This document shows positions 44,835 to 56,214 of a stretch of 64,000 nucleotides of DNA, piece after piece. How positions within the stretch are numbered: position 1 is the stretch's first letter; each line of letters starts with the position of its first letter. This DNA comes from Puccinellia tenuiflora (Eukaryota; Streptophyta; Magnoliopsida; Poales; Poaceae). The stretch spans positions 1 through 64,000 of the forward strand of contig QRDG01002521.1 of NCBI GenBank assembly GCA_012064385.1, written 5' to 3'. The notes beneath the pieces are model-generated. The model saw only the letters and a list, made by a program, of their open reading frames with translations. It searched no databases and had not been told where the DNA came from. Both the position numbers and the translations under genes were made by a program.

Positions 44835-45509
44835 GCCTAATAGGGTCTAGTAGGGTCCAGATCGGACACGTAAAGCCCGCCTCCATGCTGCAACATGCCA
44901 GCCACTGTCTCCGCAGCCCCTGCACCATCTACCTCGCCGCCATCTGCAGAACATACCGCAGGCCCGCCCCTACCTAGATGAGGCCCGAAGGGCCCAGATC
45001 TGGGCAGTTGGGCCTTGCCGGTGCCGCTCGCACCCCTACGCTGCTCTGTAGATCCGTGCCGACACCACCGTAAAGAGGCTCCCCAGCCACCGTCGGGCTG
45101 CCGACGTCCTAAGACGCACCACCGCCGAAATCCGCCGTCCCACGCGAGGCCTCCTCTGTGCGCGCGCGGAAGGAACAGGCACCGCCCGAGCCGGGCTTGG
45201 TGGCTCGCGCGAACGGCGATGGGAAGAGAGAAGAGGGGAGTTGGCGGAGAGGGAAGGAGAGGAGGGCCGCGTCGGCCACCGCGGGGGCGGCATGGCGCTG
45301 GGAGGTAGGGAGGGGGGGAGGGAGGGAGCGCGGGCACTGGGCGGGAGGGGCTCATGCTTAGGAAGAAAGTTACATGACATAATTTACATATCCAGGCTCA
45401 ACGTCTCAGGTTTGACACCTGTGTTCAGCGTGTCTCCATTCATAAGGGTGAGTGTGTGCACATGTATGTGAGTGTCTGCGTCTGTACTGTGTGTCACAAA
45501 AAAAAAAAA
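44835..45509 (+). mobile_element. Probable 5'-truncated LINE ending in poly(A)
   Basis: The end CACCTGTGTTCAGCGTGTCT, then TGAGTGTCTGCGTCTGTACT and a 12-A run at 45498-45509, is the common 3' end of Triticeae LINEs as I remember it. The GC-rich upstream part (44835-45360) shows no reverse transcriptase. The 5' border is uncertain. Confidence 0.4.
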
Positions 45510-45573
45510 CTCAACGCGCCTCAACGTATGATTAAACAAATTAATGTATAAGCAAGAAAATACAAGTGAAATA

Positions 45574-45733
45574 CTCCCTCCGTATCAAAATATAAGATGT
45601 TTTATCATTTCTCTTTCCATTCGTATCTAGATATGTTTTAGTGCAAGATTCATTTGAACCTTACACTAAAACATGTCTAGATACGGATGGAAAGAGAAAT
45701 GCTAAAACATCTTATATTTTGATACGGAGTGAG
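45574..45733. mobile_element. Stowaway MITE, 160 bp
   Basis: CTCCCTCCGTATCAAAATAT at the left and its near-exact inverse at the right are flanked by TA. The element is a perfect-looking hairpin of the Tc1/Mariner Stowaway type. It lies about 220 bp downstream of the kinase-jacalin stop codon and may be in its 3' untranslated region. Confidence 0.9.
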
Positions 45734-45954
45734 TAGTACACTACAAAGTGTTGTCTTTCTATCACACACTCACTTACACAGATTGATGCAGTTAGTGTTC
45801 ACCACTCTCTCACGGACAGGTTCCACCGGTCCTGGTCCACCCTCTTTCTCTATCTCTCCATCGTTAAAAGTTTGGCATGTGACCAAAAGGTAGATGTGGG
45901 TGATTGAAATTATTCAAAGGAGAAGAAATAAATATAATCGTTTGGAAACCCAAG

Positions 45955-48856
45955 CTAGTACGAGTATTTGCGTATGTAGACGCCAAGTGATTCAACATAA
46001 GACCCCGCAGAACCAAAGAAGCCAACGATGCTGCCGGTTTCTCCCAACATGAAACGGTGCCCAGCATTGAACGTGGTTCCTCCACCTTGTCCAAATGTTC
46101 CATGCTTTGCAAGATTTGTGGCAAACCAAAGCGATGTTATAACTTTAGCAGATGTGCCATATGAACCGAATGTTCCATAAATTCCCGTCAGATATGCCGT
46201 AGGGCCAAGCTGGATCTGCAAGAAAGAAAAAAATAAGAAAAACAAATAGTACGCAAGCTAGTTTTTTTGCAAGCATGTTGGCTGATGGTAAAATGTTATT
46301 CGTTTCTTTGACAGAATTCCTTCACCCACCGTGTAAGCACTACCATCATCGCCACCCCATGGACCGACGGTGTGGTGCTTCCCGTTAAGGTCACTGTATG
46401 TAAATGCGAGTGAATTAATCACGTCACCACTGCAAATTGTCAAACTTTCCAAACGGTGGGGTGTCATCTCCATATCTTCGGGGATCCCGCCGTTTCCTCC
46501 CCACGGCCCAATCTTGGCAAGCACCTGTCCCATATTATGAGTAAAATAAACGAAGACAATTTAGTAAGGCAAAATTGAAATACAGAAAATCTCTTTTTTG
46601 GAACTCGATCTGATTTAAAGAATCAATTACCTCTTGGTCTACAAGCTCCCTTACAAAAAAGTCGCTCAACGAGTAAAATGAACTAGGGGTGAGCTTCAGT
46701 AATGCATCATCCTCGTGATCCTGTCCTCTTTCTTGCACAGCTTGCAGGTCCAAGTTCGTTTCCTCATTCCCGCCGTATATTATGTCCGTTTCAGCGGTGT
46801 GACGGTTGTGTTTCATATAGACACCTATTGCATAAACAAACACCCCTGCACGGGTAAAGAAGCCAGTGATACCGCGACTGCTTCGCACTGAAGCCTGGAA
46901 ACGAGTACCTCCTCCTTGGCCGAACGGTCCATAGCTACAATAATTTGTAACCAGTAGTAGTGACTTGACGACATCAGCATCTTGTCCATGAGAGCCGGTT
47001 GTTCCAGAAATTTCTGTCAGATACTCCGAAGAGCGAAGCTGAATCTGCAGAAAATAATAAATTTTCAGGGTAATAGTTAGTTATTTGCATCTTTACATAC
47101 GGAGTACAATTTTTAAGCTTTATACACTTACCGTCTGAGCATTCCCACCAGGGCCGCCCCATGGGCCAGCAATGTGCTTCTTCCCATTAAGGTCACCGTA
47201 GGAAAATGTGAGTGCATCAACAACATGGCCACACCAAATCGTCACGCTCACTAAACGGTGTGGTAACACCTCTATGTCATGGGACCACCCTGCATTTCCT
47301 CCCCATGGCCCATTCATAGTTTCTGTCTCTTCTAGCTCATGGATAATGTGCCCTATTGTGGGCCTGTTGGCTTTCTCAGTCTCCACACAGTTTAGTGCTA
47401 TCTCGATGCATCTCTTCACTTGGTTACAACTTTCTTCCGCGTATTTCGATTTTTCCACTATTAATATTCTTTCGCTCCATTTCTGGTGTACCTGTACAGA
47501 ATGATCAACTGAATGACAAACATGTACCACAACCGTTTTATGGACACAAAATTAGAGTAGCTTTTCTTACAAGATCAACAAATTCTTGGGGAGATGAAAT
47601 ATTTCCATAGTCAGTATAACCTTCAGGACCGGCCATTATCTGTATGATTATAATACCTAAGCTGAAAACATCATACTTGTTGGATATTTGCTTCTTTGAA
47701 ATGTACTCTGGTGGCATGTAATCACTGCATTATATCATAAATGTCATTATGTATATTCAGAGAAGCAAATATCATAACTATAAACTCGTACTCCATCTGA
47801 GTGCACATCAAAGCAAAGATAGTGTAACTATTTATAGACAAAACAGCAAACAAGGTATTCAACGTACACTGTTCCTTTACAAGCTTTGGTTATGTGAGTA
47901 TCTGTTCCACCAAAAAGTCTTGACAGCCCAAAATCTGCAATTTTGGGTAGCATGTTTTTGTCGAGCAATATGTTGGCAGGCTTTAAGTCTAAATGGAACA
48001 TAGGATTTCCCAATCCACCATGAAGGTAATTTAAACCCTCACACGTCCCCTTTATTATTTTGTATCGTGTGGGCCAATCATGTCCACAAGATTCTTCTGC
48101 AGAAGTGTAACAAATGTCATTCATCATATACATGTAAACATGAGTAATAATTATCTGTTTACATGCTAAATCATAGTATATATGCTCCCTCCGTTCCAAA
48201 TTATAAGATATTTTAGATATTTTAATGTGGACTACATACGGACTCAAATGAGTGAATGAACGAACTAAAACACATCTAGATATGTGCGATTCATAAAAAA
48301 GATAAAACATCTTATATATAGGAACAGAGTGAGTACATGCTGAACCATACTATTGTTTCAACCATATATATATATATACACACATAATTCAGCTCCCATC
48401 GTACCATAGAGATGCTTGTCGAGGCTTCCATGCAAATATTCAAAGCAGAGAGCTCTTTGTACCCATTTTCCAAAAACATATTCTCCGTTCTGATCCACAT
48501 GGCTGTACTTTATCTCGTAGCAGTAGCCAACTAACCTTACGATATTTTGATGACGGACCCTCATCAGGTTTTGAAACTCATTCCTAAACGGTTCATCGTC
48601 AAGTCCTGGCTGGTAATAAAGCTTTTTCACGGCAATCTCTTCACCGTTATGTATTCCCTGTTTGGCGTAACAAGACATGTCTTAACAAATGTGCCATTTC
48701 AAAACCATATCTTAAGTATTAACAGGTAACCAGTACCTTAAACACCTCTCCATAACCACCATGCCCAATCTTTATCGAAAATTCATTTGTAATTTCTTCT
48801 AATAAGTGGAATGGTATAGCAGTTGGTGTTGTACTTGAACTATTTGAGCTCTCCAT
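45955..48856 (-). CDS. Protein kinase with two C-terminal jacalin-like lectin domains, 661 aa, 8 exons
   Basis: Exons: 48856-48737, 48657-48405, 48096-47868, 47724-47571, 47491-47132, 47044-46631, 46524-46330, 46215-45955. All junctions are GT-AG and the joined frame is 1986 nt without a stop. Residues 20-310 form a Ser/Thr kinase: glycine loop GHGGYGEVF, Lys in IAVKKL, HLDLKPANILLD (non-RD), DFGLS, then GTVDYMPPEY. The body resembles the large grass kinase family with GLDDEPFRNEF and SNKYDVFSLG. Two jacalin domains follow (about 312-455 and 511-661), each starting IGPWGG or NGPWGG and split by an intron just before IQL. An acidic linker separates them. No signal peptide or membrane helix is visible, so it is probably cytoplasmic. 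Cytoplasmic kinase fusions act in cereal immunity; that role is inferred here. Confidence 0.85.
48185..48333. mobile_element. Stowaway MITE in intron 2 of the kinase-jacalin gene
   Basis: CTCCCTCCGTTCCAAATTAT at the left and its inverse GGAACAGAGTGAG at the right, about 149 bp, with TA on the right flank. It lies between exons 2 and 3 and does not touch splice sites. Confidence 0.8.
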
Positions 48857-48949
48857 GATACTGTTTGCCGTCTGCTAGAGCTTCGCTTCTATGTACACAA
48901 GAGAAGGAATTTTTGTTATAGTAAAATATATATCAAGAAGGTTGATTCG

Positions 48950-50111
48950 CACTAGTAAAAAACGGGCCTTTAGTCCCGGTTGGGAAGGGCTTTTATTCCC
49001 GGTTGGCCAACCGGGACTGCGCAATTGGGACTATAGCCTCCCCACCTTTAGTCCCGGTTGGCCACGAACCGGGACTAAAGTCCCTCCCACGTGGCTGCGC
49101 TCGTGCGTTGGGGCCGGGACTAAAGGACTTTTTTTCTTTTTTTTTTCTGAATTTTTTTGATTATTTTTTGAAATTTTTCAATATTCGAATCTTTGAATTA
49201 TTTGTCAATTTAATCTAAAGATCTCGAATCACCCCTAATCTCAAGTCAAAGTGCATCCTCGTGGTCAAACTTCCCGGTCGGTCACCCATCCTCACATTGC
49301 TCCACCCCCCAGCACGCTTAACTTTTAATTTCCTTCCCAATTAGCTTCCAAGATTGCACTGATAACATCTTGATAATGCTATGCTATCAATCTTATTATC
49401 CTCTAATCTTTGATGTCACATGATATTATTTTTTGAAATCCAAACCTATATTAACATAAACAACAATAATTAAGTAATAATAAGCTTTATGCAGAAATCA
49501 ATTATTAATTCCAAAAAAATAAAAAATAAAAATAATTTGACTTTCTGGCAAAAACTTAATTCTTCCTGTTTCAAAGTCCCTTTGGAATTTTGAAATATAA
49601 AAAATTCCAAAATGGCCTTCGGCCGTCTCGAGCAGATTCGGATTTTCGCGCTGAACATTTGGATATATTACACATTTTTTCCAAGTCGTACGCAAAAGTT
49701 ATTGCCATTTTACCGAGAAATCAACTTTTTTTGCAAAAAAATCAAAATTCGAAGTTTTCAATTCTCCCTAAAAGTAGGTTGCGTGAGGTACAAGCATGTA
49801 AAAGGATTTTAAAATTTGAAGTTTTTCTCATTTTTGTTTATTCGTTTTGGACGTTTTTTTGCGCTGGGGGGTGGGGGTAGGCGTGAGAGGCAAAAATTCA
49901 GAATTTTTTTTCCAAAAACCTTTAGTCCAGGTTGGTGCCGAAATCTTTAGCTGTGGTTGGTATCTCCAACCGGGACTGAAGTTCCTGTTTGAATCGGGAC
50001 TAAAGCTGGCCGGCCGCCCTAGCCGTTGAAACCGTGACTAATGCTACATTAGTCCCGGGCCCAAATACAGCCGGGACTAAAGCTCCGAACGGAAGGCCTT
50101 TTTTCTACTAG
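48950..50111. mobile_element. Small non-autonomous CACTA, 1.16 kb
   Basis: Starts CACTAGTAAAAAACGGG and ends CCTTTTTTCTACTAG, the last TG being lost. TCG lies on both sides (48947-48949 and 50112-50114). Subterminal CCCGGTTGG/CCAACCGGGAC palindromes occur at 48974-49090 and 49930-50080. The AT-rich centre has no gene. It sits 94 bp upstream of the kinase-jacalin start codon. Confidence 0.75.
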
Positions 50112-50480
50112 TCGGTACACTCCCCTTCCCCTTCTTTAAAATATTCTTTGGTTGTGCTTTGGTCTGCATAATCTATTTTTGTTAAAAAGAACACAATTGA
50201 TATTAGGTGACACTATACTACAACTCAGTATAATCTGGTTGTAAATTTGTTGGTAAATAAAAGGCCTTGTACATGGCTTGTGAATTTGTTGGTATATTTT
50301 CCCTCTACATAGCCTGTCTTTGTACTTTAGTTAATTACTGGCGAACTGATCTTGCTTTCAAATGAATCTTCTTACAAATATCTTTTTTTCTTATAGATGA
50401 TAACTTAGTCTTGGAACAAAATTTCCCTCGTGACTAAATATTTTCTTTATCATAACTTTGTTATGTAGTGGATCATCATT

Positions 50481-50612
50481 TTTGAGTCGCCGAGTCGATT
50501 TGAGTTACCAGCACGCCGACTTGGCGGTTAGTCGGACCTAGTTGCTGAATAGTCGCTTAAGCCGCCCTGATTTCCGGCCACCAACTCGGCGATTAGTCGG
50601 CGAACTCAAAAA
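50481..50612. repeat. Small inverted-repeat element
   Basis: TTTTTGAGTCGCCGAGT at the left and CGGCGAACTCAAAAA at the right are near inverse copies, and the GC-rich middle repeats (A/G)GTCGGC motifs. Size fits a MITE. No clear target duplication. Confidence 0.4.
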
Positions 50613-51970
50613 CCATGCACAAATGCTAACTTCTGACTGCCTGAGAGTTTCCAGAAAGGGGGTTTGATGATCTCGACATGTACAAATGTAGAATACTCAT
50701 GCATCAACTTATGTGTTTGTCTATACAAGTCAGGAGCTCATACCGAAAGATACACATCTGTGTAGTCGGTAACTAATGATGTAATAATCTAATTATCTTG
50801 TCACATGTAAATATTCAACCATCGAATTTCAATGTATGCATATGAATTTCATGTTTTCAACTTTGTTTCATTTGTATTGGCCATATTTGAGTGGAAATGT
50901 AAATGTCAGTCGAATAATTATTTTGGATTAATTGGATATATAGATTTTAAAGCGTGACACCTAATGTACCAGACAAATCCACCAGGAACCCACTATCTGC
51001 TGGTAATTAATGTATATTGATCAAATCACTGATGGCATCCTAACTGTTGACAAAGATCATGCTAACTGGCATCCTAACTGGGGGCGCCCTAGCTGCTGAC
51101 AAAAATATGACTGCAGGGAAAACTTTTCCCGTCAGTATTTTTGAGGGAGGTTTTTTTTGTGCCGGGAAATCATTTTTGCCGTCAGTTATAAACAGCTTTT
51201 ATGGTTGACTATTTTTCTGTCAAAAAAAAGAAGAAGCTTATGGTGGACTATTTTACATGCCCTTGAGCACTGTTTTCCTGACAGTTACAAGTGCCCTCAG
51301 TTATAGTAGTTAGGCTCTACATAACCAGGAGTCCCTATGATCCAAACTATTCACATAACCAAAGCCCTATATGTGCCCTTCCAAAAAGTCATGTGCCTGA
51401 ATTTATACGTGTAGATGAGTGGGAACTAGAAAGAAAATTCTAATTAACCTCAAACGAACGTGAAGTACAACAATTGTTTGCATGCAGACCACCTTTCCTT
51501 TCGATCCGGGATTGTGATGAACACAAATCGTACTTTCTGCCAAAAAAAACAGAGATTTGTTGACTAATTTGGGCAAGAATAAACATGGATTGTGCTTGGC
51601 AGTAAGGGAAATAGACTATAGTATCCTTTACAACAAATGGGCAAGTCTTAATCTGGAATTGATCAACATCGGAAATCGTGCACTTTCTTTTAGGAAGAGT
51701 GAGCCGAATTAAAGCTCACTATTTCAAATCTATATGGACAAAGCAAACCGAAGAAAAAACACTGAAATGAATTTTACTCCAAATTAAAGAAAATTATTGA
51801 AAAGTTCATAAAAAAAGATATAGAATTACGAGATAAAAAATGAAATTCTTCTCACCCTCTTGATACAAATTAAAAAAGAACAAGAAGCAAAGGCAAGAGC
51901 TACAGACCTGGAGTGCTTGGCGATGGTAGGCAGCTTAGTCCCTGGTTGGAGACCGCGAGATGCATAAATA

Positions 51971-51979
51971 CCTTTTATA
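51971..51979 (-). promoter_or_regulatory. TATA box, probable kinase-jacalin promoter
   Basis: Minus-strand TATAAAAGG is a strong plant TATA box. A short leader from about 51945 to 51908 leads to the donor of the inferred leader intron. No other minus-strand gene downstream could use it. Confidence 0.45.
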
Positions 51980-52112
51980 GGGAAGGCAGATGGGGTAGGT
52001 TAGATCCATCGAGCTAGTATTTAAGTAAGATTATTTTTTACTTTACCCCAACCGATGCTTATTAGAGAACTCCCAATGCATTGTCTCTTTGGCGCAATAT
52101 CTTATAATATGA

Positions 52113-52121
52113 TAGTTTTAC
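52113..52121 (+). repeat. 9-bp target duplication TAGTTTTAC, left
   Basis: Identical to 54331-54339 on the other side of the Mutator-type element. Confidence 0.85.
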
Positions 52122-54330
52122 GGAAAAGTCCATTTTCAATCCTAAACTTGTAGTGATTAGCTAAATCGAACCGGAACCGCGAACAAATTCCGAAAGTTGG
52201 CACACTAAATTTATGAATCCCAGTCAATTCTGAACCTTAGGTGTGTTTGGTGTACCGGGAAAGAGACGTCCCGGCCTGACCTAAAACCTACTCTCACTGA
52301 CAACAGGACCCACATGTCATATTCATCCTCCTTCCCGATCTGTTTCACTCCCGAATAGATCCCCCTTTCACTAAATCGTCACTAATGGCGTCGTAAGTTC
52401 CTTCTCCGGCCGCGCTGCGCACGGCACTGGTAGCCACACTCCTTTCCTGCACGTGCCCTGGCCGAGGGACCTGCCGTGCTCGCTCTAGTCTAAATCGGAC
52501 GGGTCGCCGTAGAGAAATCATACGCGAAGCTAGCTATATACGAACAACCGTATGGATTTTTCGGCAGTATGTGCACACATGACTCAGTGGAAATCTAAAC
52601 TTAAAAGACAGCAATTTTTTTCGATAAAGAGTATATATTAATATCGTGAAGATATCGATTACATCCAGCCTCTGTAACAATGCAATGCTCTAAAGGCATG
52701 ACGAATGCACACAACCAAAAAGAAGAAAAATAAGCTGAAAAAGAAAAATTCCGCTACAGAGTTCCATTCCTCGTAGCAGCAGCACAACCACCACCAAGAC
52801 TAACATCTGATGTCCAAATTCTCCCAAAACGACACCTCTAAGAAGGAAACAGTGCACCAGCGCTATCGTCGCCCGATCGTAGATCTTGGGTTTTCATCCT
52901 AGAGATAATCTCCACTCTCAATGTCTTCAACAAGCCCATTGCCAGGCACAACCAATTAAGCCCAGACATTGGATTTTCACCCTGAAAGGTAGATCTTGAG
53001 CTTCACCTGTGTTGTTGCCCCCACTTACATACCGCTGCTACGAATCCCGAAACTTCAAGTAAGTTTCTCAACGCCGTAGGCTCCAATCACCATTACTAGT
53101 CCTCCAATCTCGGCTTTCATGACATTCTCCGCCTCTCACTTCACCATGGAGTAAAACATATCTCCTGATGGCAACAAATAGCAGAGCTTCGCGCCGCTTG
53201 CTCCTTAACGGAGAATCATTGGGCACGATCGAATCCCACCCGATCCAGCAATCTCCGGGCATAACGCGCCATGTGAGTTCGCCGACGGAGCCTTCCGGAA
53301 CCAGCCACTCCGGCCACATCAGAAAGGACAGGCGTAAGGCGAATCTTCATCATGGCGCAAACGAAACCCTAGAACCGCCACATCTATTCGAGCACACCAG
53401 CAGGCCCCCACGCTGCGGCCAGCTTCCGGCGAACAGATCGAGCGGATCAGGAACACGTGATGGCGATAAGAGGAGGGCTGCAACGCACCCATAGGCATGC
53501 GCAGGAGTGCCAGTGCCATAGGTTCCGCTCCGTCGCCTCCGACCATCACCGCACACCCACCCTCGCAGCCCCATCCACGCCTCCCTGCAGAGCGCCAGCA
53601 GACACCGCCCATGGGAGAGCTAGCGCTGCCACCCCACTGCCAAACCTCCACCTGCGCCACCATGGAACAAAATCTCCCGCACGAAGGGAATCCGGCAGGC
53701 TACGCCAGCCCCGCCCGCCGTCTTTGACAGCCATGACGTGGCCGCCACCGCCGGCGCCGGCGACGGCAGCAGACGGTTGGGGAAGATCGAGCACCGGCCT
53801 TCTAGATCGGATCGGCGTCCTCTGGAGCCGCCCTCGTGCGGAGCGACCCGGGAGTCCTTTTCATGATAACCATGATAGATTGGAACGACGTAGTTCATGG
53901 CGGTGAAGAACTACGCCGTGTTCAATGGGAACTTCGATGAAGCAACCTGTACCGGATCTAGCTCGAGCTCATCCTTTTCGTAGCAGCCAGCCAGCAGTTG
54001 CGCCTCGTCCAGGAGCCACTGCCCGCCATTGTCGCGAGAGTTTGTCCGCAGAGAGGTGCCACTGACCGCCATTGCCGCGAGATTGTGGCTGCAGCCTGGA
54101 GCCACTACCCGCCGGTGGACTGCCGTCGATCCGCAGCCGTTGTTCGAGAGGGCGGGCAGAAGAAAAATAATCGGGTCAAGACACATATGATAAGTGGGCC
54201 AACTTAGTCATTGAGAGTGGCGATTTCGTAACTTTTTTCTAGCGTGTAGAAAACAGGTGCGAGGTCTGAAAAGTTCAGGTTTTAATTTAGCGAACCTCTA
54301 CAAGTTTAAGGTTGAAAATGAACTTTTTCC
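52122..54330. mobile_element. Non-autonomous Mutator-type element (Pack-MULE candidate), 2.2 kb
   Basis: Terminal inverted repeats start GGAAAAGTCCATTTTCAA and GGAAAAAGTTCATTTTCAAC and pair over roughly 45-60 bases through AAACTTGTAG. A perfect 9-bp duplication TAGTTTTAC flanks both sides, the hallmark of Mutator elements. There is no transposase. The interior holds a retroelement 3' end (52613 onward) and a GC-rich part with gene-like composition (53400-54170), but I cannot identify a parent gene. Confidence 0.75.
52613..53900 (-). mobile_element. Non-LTR-like retroelement fragment inside the Mutator element
   Basis: Read on the minus strand it ends ATATATACTCTTTATCGA followed by seven A, a familiar cereal non-LTR tail. 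Upstream comes GGGTTTTCA-rich, non-coding-looking sequence. No reverse transcriptase domain was found. The 5' limit is a guess. Confidence 0.35.
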
Positions 54331-54339
54331 TAGTTTTAC
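54331..54339 (+). repeat. 9-bp target duplication TAGTTTTAC, right
   Basis: Second copy of the duplication bordering the Mutator-type element. Confidence 0.85.
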
Positions 54340-55499
54340 ATACAACTACCTACACATAATTCTTGTAGATATGTTGGCATTTATTATGATAGATCAACTT
54401 TTATTAAGATTGTAACTCTAATTTTAGGTGATTTTATAGGATTTAATGATATATGCATATATTTTGTTCAAGAATCTCTCATTAATTATAGCGATATAGG
54501 CAAAAAATAATCGACCTCACGACTAAGAGATGGCGCCAATAATAGAGCATTGGAAGAGAGAGAGCGGCGTACATGACCATGTGACATGACTTTCAAATGT
54601 GTCAGAGGCCAAAAATTTGAGCACGACCTTTGACACCCGAGAGCATAGACTTCAAAATTTGAAATTGTGCCTTAAATGTATTTTGGAATATCGAAAACAT
54701 TAATAAAAAATTGCGCATACAACTCGACATTCTTAGTGTTAACATAGTTGTGTCATGAAAAACAGATATTTTTATGTGATGTGTAAAAAATATAAAGTGT
54801 GTTGTTAAAAAAGGCTTTTCACGAGTCACTTTTTTTTTGTCTTTTAACATATCATAAAAATGTTGGTTTTTTTCACAAAACTTGACGTGTATACATAGAA
54901 TGTCGAGATGTATACGTTAAAATTTAATTCTTATTTCTTTATCTTTATTAATGTTTTTCTTGTGGCAGGAGCATGTGCTCCCATATGCCAAAGTAGATTT
55001 TGCATGAAAGGAAACTATTTCAATCCTTTCCAAGAGACGGACCAATACTGCGCCACTGATTTGCTCTTCCATCAGTCACATCATCTCACTTAGTTCGGGA
55101 TTTAGGTTGAATTGGCTGACACACATGAATCCAATATGTATCGGAGCCAAGGGTTTCGAAGTTCAAAACAATCAACACATTATTTAATAATATTATTTGT
55201 GGATCAAATCGGTCCAACTTCTAAGGCCTGACACATCCTGGACATGGAGGGGAGTGTTGAAGTATAATACACACCCTTCTCTATTAGTTCGAACCGATGG
55301 ATGAAGTTGTTAGTTGCATACAACTTGAAATTAGCACTAGTACGAAATAGTCTAACAGTGGCACGCAAATTTAGTCTGTAGTCGCGTCTTTTGCACATGT
55401 CACCATTTATGCGCGTGCACGCGCCCGCTGGTAAGTGTCGCATTAGTGCCGTGCCTTCCCAAAGCGATGGGCATGCATTAATTTTGCAACTAAATGTGT
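54340..55499. other. Stretch without recognisable genes
   Basis: AT-rich sequence with only short frames. A CACTAGTACGAAATAG with nearby GTGGCACGC near 55335 hints at an eroded CACTA end, but no partner was found. Confidence 0.4.
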
Positions 55500-55668
55500 A
55501 AAGGACAGACCCAGTGCACGAGGCTTCCACACAAGGTGGGGTCTGGGGAGGGATTATAAGAATCTAATCTTACTCCTGCAAAGTACAGTGCAAAGAGACT
55601 GGTTCGAACCCAGAACCTCTTGGCACAAGTGGGGAGGACCTCACCACTGCAGCAAGGCCTGCCCTCCC
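55500..55668 (-). mobile_element. SINE, Au-like
   Basis: On the minus strand it starts GGAGGGCAGGCCTTGCTG, carries an A box (TTGCTGCAGTGG) and a perfect B box GGTTCGAACC (55601-55610), and ends CACTGGGTCTGTCCTTT. That plan matches the Au SINE of grasses. Only a three-T tail is left. Confidence 0.6.
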
Positions 55669-55743
55669 GACGCTAATTCTTAAATTTACTAAAATTTAAA
55701 CGAAATTTGGAATTTATGAACTCGAATTTTATACTTAAAAGTT

Positions 55744-56209
55744 TCATTCATAACGGTCATAATTTACATATTTTTGCGCCAAAAGCTTACATAAATTAAA
55801 ATAGGCTGCAACCGTCGGGGCCCTCTCACTGTCATCCTGGGTGAGGTCATAGAATTCAGGCGTCACGGCCAGTCTGGAACCGGTGGGCTTGTGGTAGCGG
55901 TGGGTCATCCTGCTCCACCACCTCTGTTGGCTCCTCCTCCTCCGGCGCCCTCCTCCTTGGGCAACGGGACGTGTCGTGGAGCACCCAGGCAAGAACCGGG
56001 AAGCGCGCTAGCTCTTCCATCTCAACGGTCTGGTGGGACTTCTCCAATGCCTTTTTGAGGTCGGGGTCATCCTCCTCCTCCTTGATGACGGGCGGTGGTG
56101 GCGATGGAGTAGGAGAATGACGCGGTGGAGGAATACGGTGCTTGTTGGTAATAATATAGTTGGGTGGTGCCCCAAGCGTAATCGCCAACGAACGTAGACC
56201 TGCACACAC
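55744..56209 (-). pseudogene. Unidentified acidic protein fragment, frameshifted
   Basis: Preceded by a splice-acceptor-like GTGTGTGCAG, the frame reads PPPRHSPTPSPPPPVIKEEE and then DDPDLKKALEKSHQTVEME. After a frame change near 55870 it continues LAVTPEFYDLTQDDSER to a stop at 55744. A Pro-rich and Glu/Asp-rich composition with a short helix is all that can be seen. I associate such frames with plant transposon cargo, but no domain is recognised. Confidence 0.35.
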
Positions 56210-56214
56210 TCAAA

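Larger units (their letters stand above)
48889..51907 (-). other. Inferred 5'-leader intron of the kinase-jacalin gene
   Basis: On the minus strand a donor-like CTCCAG|GTCTGT at 51907 follows a TATA box and short leader, and an acceptor GTGTACATAG at 48889 lies 32 bases before the ATG. The 3-kb interval has no open gene and holds a CACTA insertion (48950-50111) and a small inverted-repeat element (about 50481-50612). Without the intron the gene would have no recognisable promoter nearby. Only RNA data can prove it. Confidence 0.4.

Noticed and set aside
44837..45380. Pro/Arg-rich frames near the probable LINE end
   Set aside because: GC-rich low-complexity sequence open on both strands, with no reverse transcriptase motif.
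48312..48500. Kinase exon 2 continuing into VYIYIYG and a stop
   Set aside because: The frame runs into a TA-rich intron. A GT donor at 48404 and the exon 3 acceptor restore the kinase frame.
52613..53900. Host gene in the Mutator element interior
   Set aside because: The left part ends in a retroelement-like A tail and no frame shows a recognisable domain, so a gene call is not supported.
55335..55480. Eroded CACTA terminus (CACTAGTACGAAATAG with GTGGCACGC motifs)
   Set aside because: No partner end, no target duplication and poor match to the other CACTA ends in the window.
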